From the NCBI GenBank assembly GCA_002796755.1, contig PHFE01000095.1, forward strand, positions 1,047,270 through 1,111,269: 64,000 bases of DNA, given 5' to 3'. Positions 63,877 through 64,000 of the stretch are shown in pieces. Positions within the stretch are counted from its first letter, which is position 1. Each line of letters begins with the position of its first letter. This stretch comes from Paracorniculantispora psalliotae (taxonomy: Eukaryota; Ascomycota; Sordariomycetes; Hypocreales; Cordycipitaceae). Made by a program: the position numbers and the translations under genes. The notes under the pieces are model-generated. The model saw only the letters and a program-made list of their open reading frames with translations. It was not told the origin of the DNA and did no database searches.

Positions 63877-64000
63877 ATGACGCTGAACAACATTTATCAG
63901 CGGAAAGCTCCCTTCCTACATCGCAATTGGCTCCAGGGCATCACAAACTGGCAAAAGCCCGCTGACGCAATGGGTAACATTGTGTCCAGCCAACTCGGCG
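63877..64000 (+). CDS. Possible 5' end of a gene running off the window
   Basis: Frame open from ATG 63877 to the window end (41 codons), with a second in-frame ATG at 63970. From the second start the protein would begin MGNIVSSQLG, which matches the N-myristoylation pattern MGxxxS. Too little sequence to name a family, and chance cannot be excluded. Confidence 0.3.
   Translation, partial: MTLNNIYQRKAPFLHRNWLQGITNWQKPADAMGNIVSSQLG

Noticed and set aside
1..64000. CRISPR arrays, phage or bacterial mobile elements, transposon terminal repeats
   Set aside because: No regular repeat-spacer pattern, no transposase or reverse-transcriptase motif and no long direct or inverted repeats were seen; the DNA is fungal nuclear.

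Overview
This window is nuclear DNA of a filamentous ascomycete, most likely a Sordariomycete of the Hypocreales type (placement is inference). The evidence is short GT-AG introns (about 50-100 nt) with CTAAC/CTGAC branch sites, gene families typical of Pezizomycotina (Azf1-like zinc-finger factor, Pex14/17-like peroxin, HDA1-type deacetylase, NPS6/SidD synthetase), and a gene about every 2.8 kb on both strands. There are no CRISPR arrays, rRNA genes or recognisable transposons. One assembly gap of 49 N follows a poly-G run near 17.7 kb.

Left flank (1-6.8 kb): an Azf1-like C2H2 transcription factor and a convergent SPX-domain low-affinity phosphate transporter.

Centre of interest (6.8-29.8 kb): a six-gene extracellular siderophore (fusarinine/triacetylfusarinine type) cluster. 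In order: full-length ABCB transporter (-), AIF-like flavoprotein (+), SIT-family siderophore MFS transporter (-), SidF-type hydroxyornithine transacylase (+), SidI-type acyl-CoA ligase (-), SidD/NPS6 synthetase with A-T-C-(degenerate A)-T-C order (+). Strands alternate perfectly, giving three divergent promoters of about 2.0-2.25 kb. These hold four, two and two exact copies of ATCWGATAA, the published SreA (iron-responsive GATA repressor) site; I found no other copy by eye. SidF ends in PKL and SidI in AKL, both PTS1-like, so acyl transfer to hydroxyornithine probably occurs in peroxisomes before SidD assembles the product in the cytosol. The MFS and ABC proteins would move siderophore or related cargo. 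The AIF-like oxidoreductase has no assigned role in the classical pathway and is the best candidate for an undescribed component. sidA, sidH and sidJ are not in the window.

Right part (30-64 kb): housekeeping and chromatin genes. In order: a Gag1-like/DUF4050 protein, tRNA-Arg(CCU), a large Q/P-rich unknown protein, Ies2 (INO80 complex), a small unknown protein, a Pex14/17-like peroxin, a large chromodomain protein, Rab11/Ypt31, Brx1, an F-box-like protein, an HDA1/Clr3 class II histone deacetylase with Arb2 domain, an RS-rich protein, an F-box/LRR-like nuclear protein, and at the right edge a possible 5' end of a further gene.

Exon boundaries were placed by eye from splice signals and reading-frame continuity. 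Starts were set to the first plausible ATG. All family names rest on motif recognition, not database searches.
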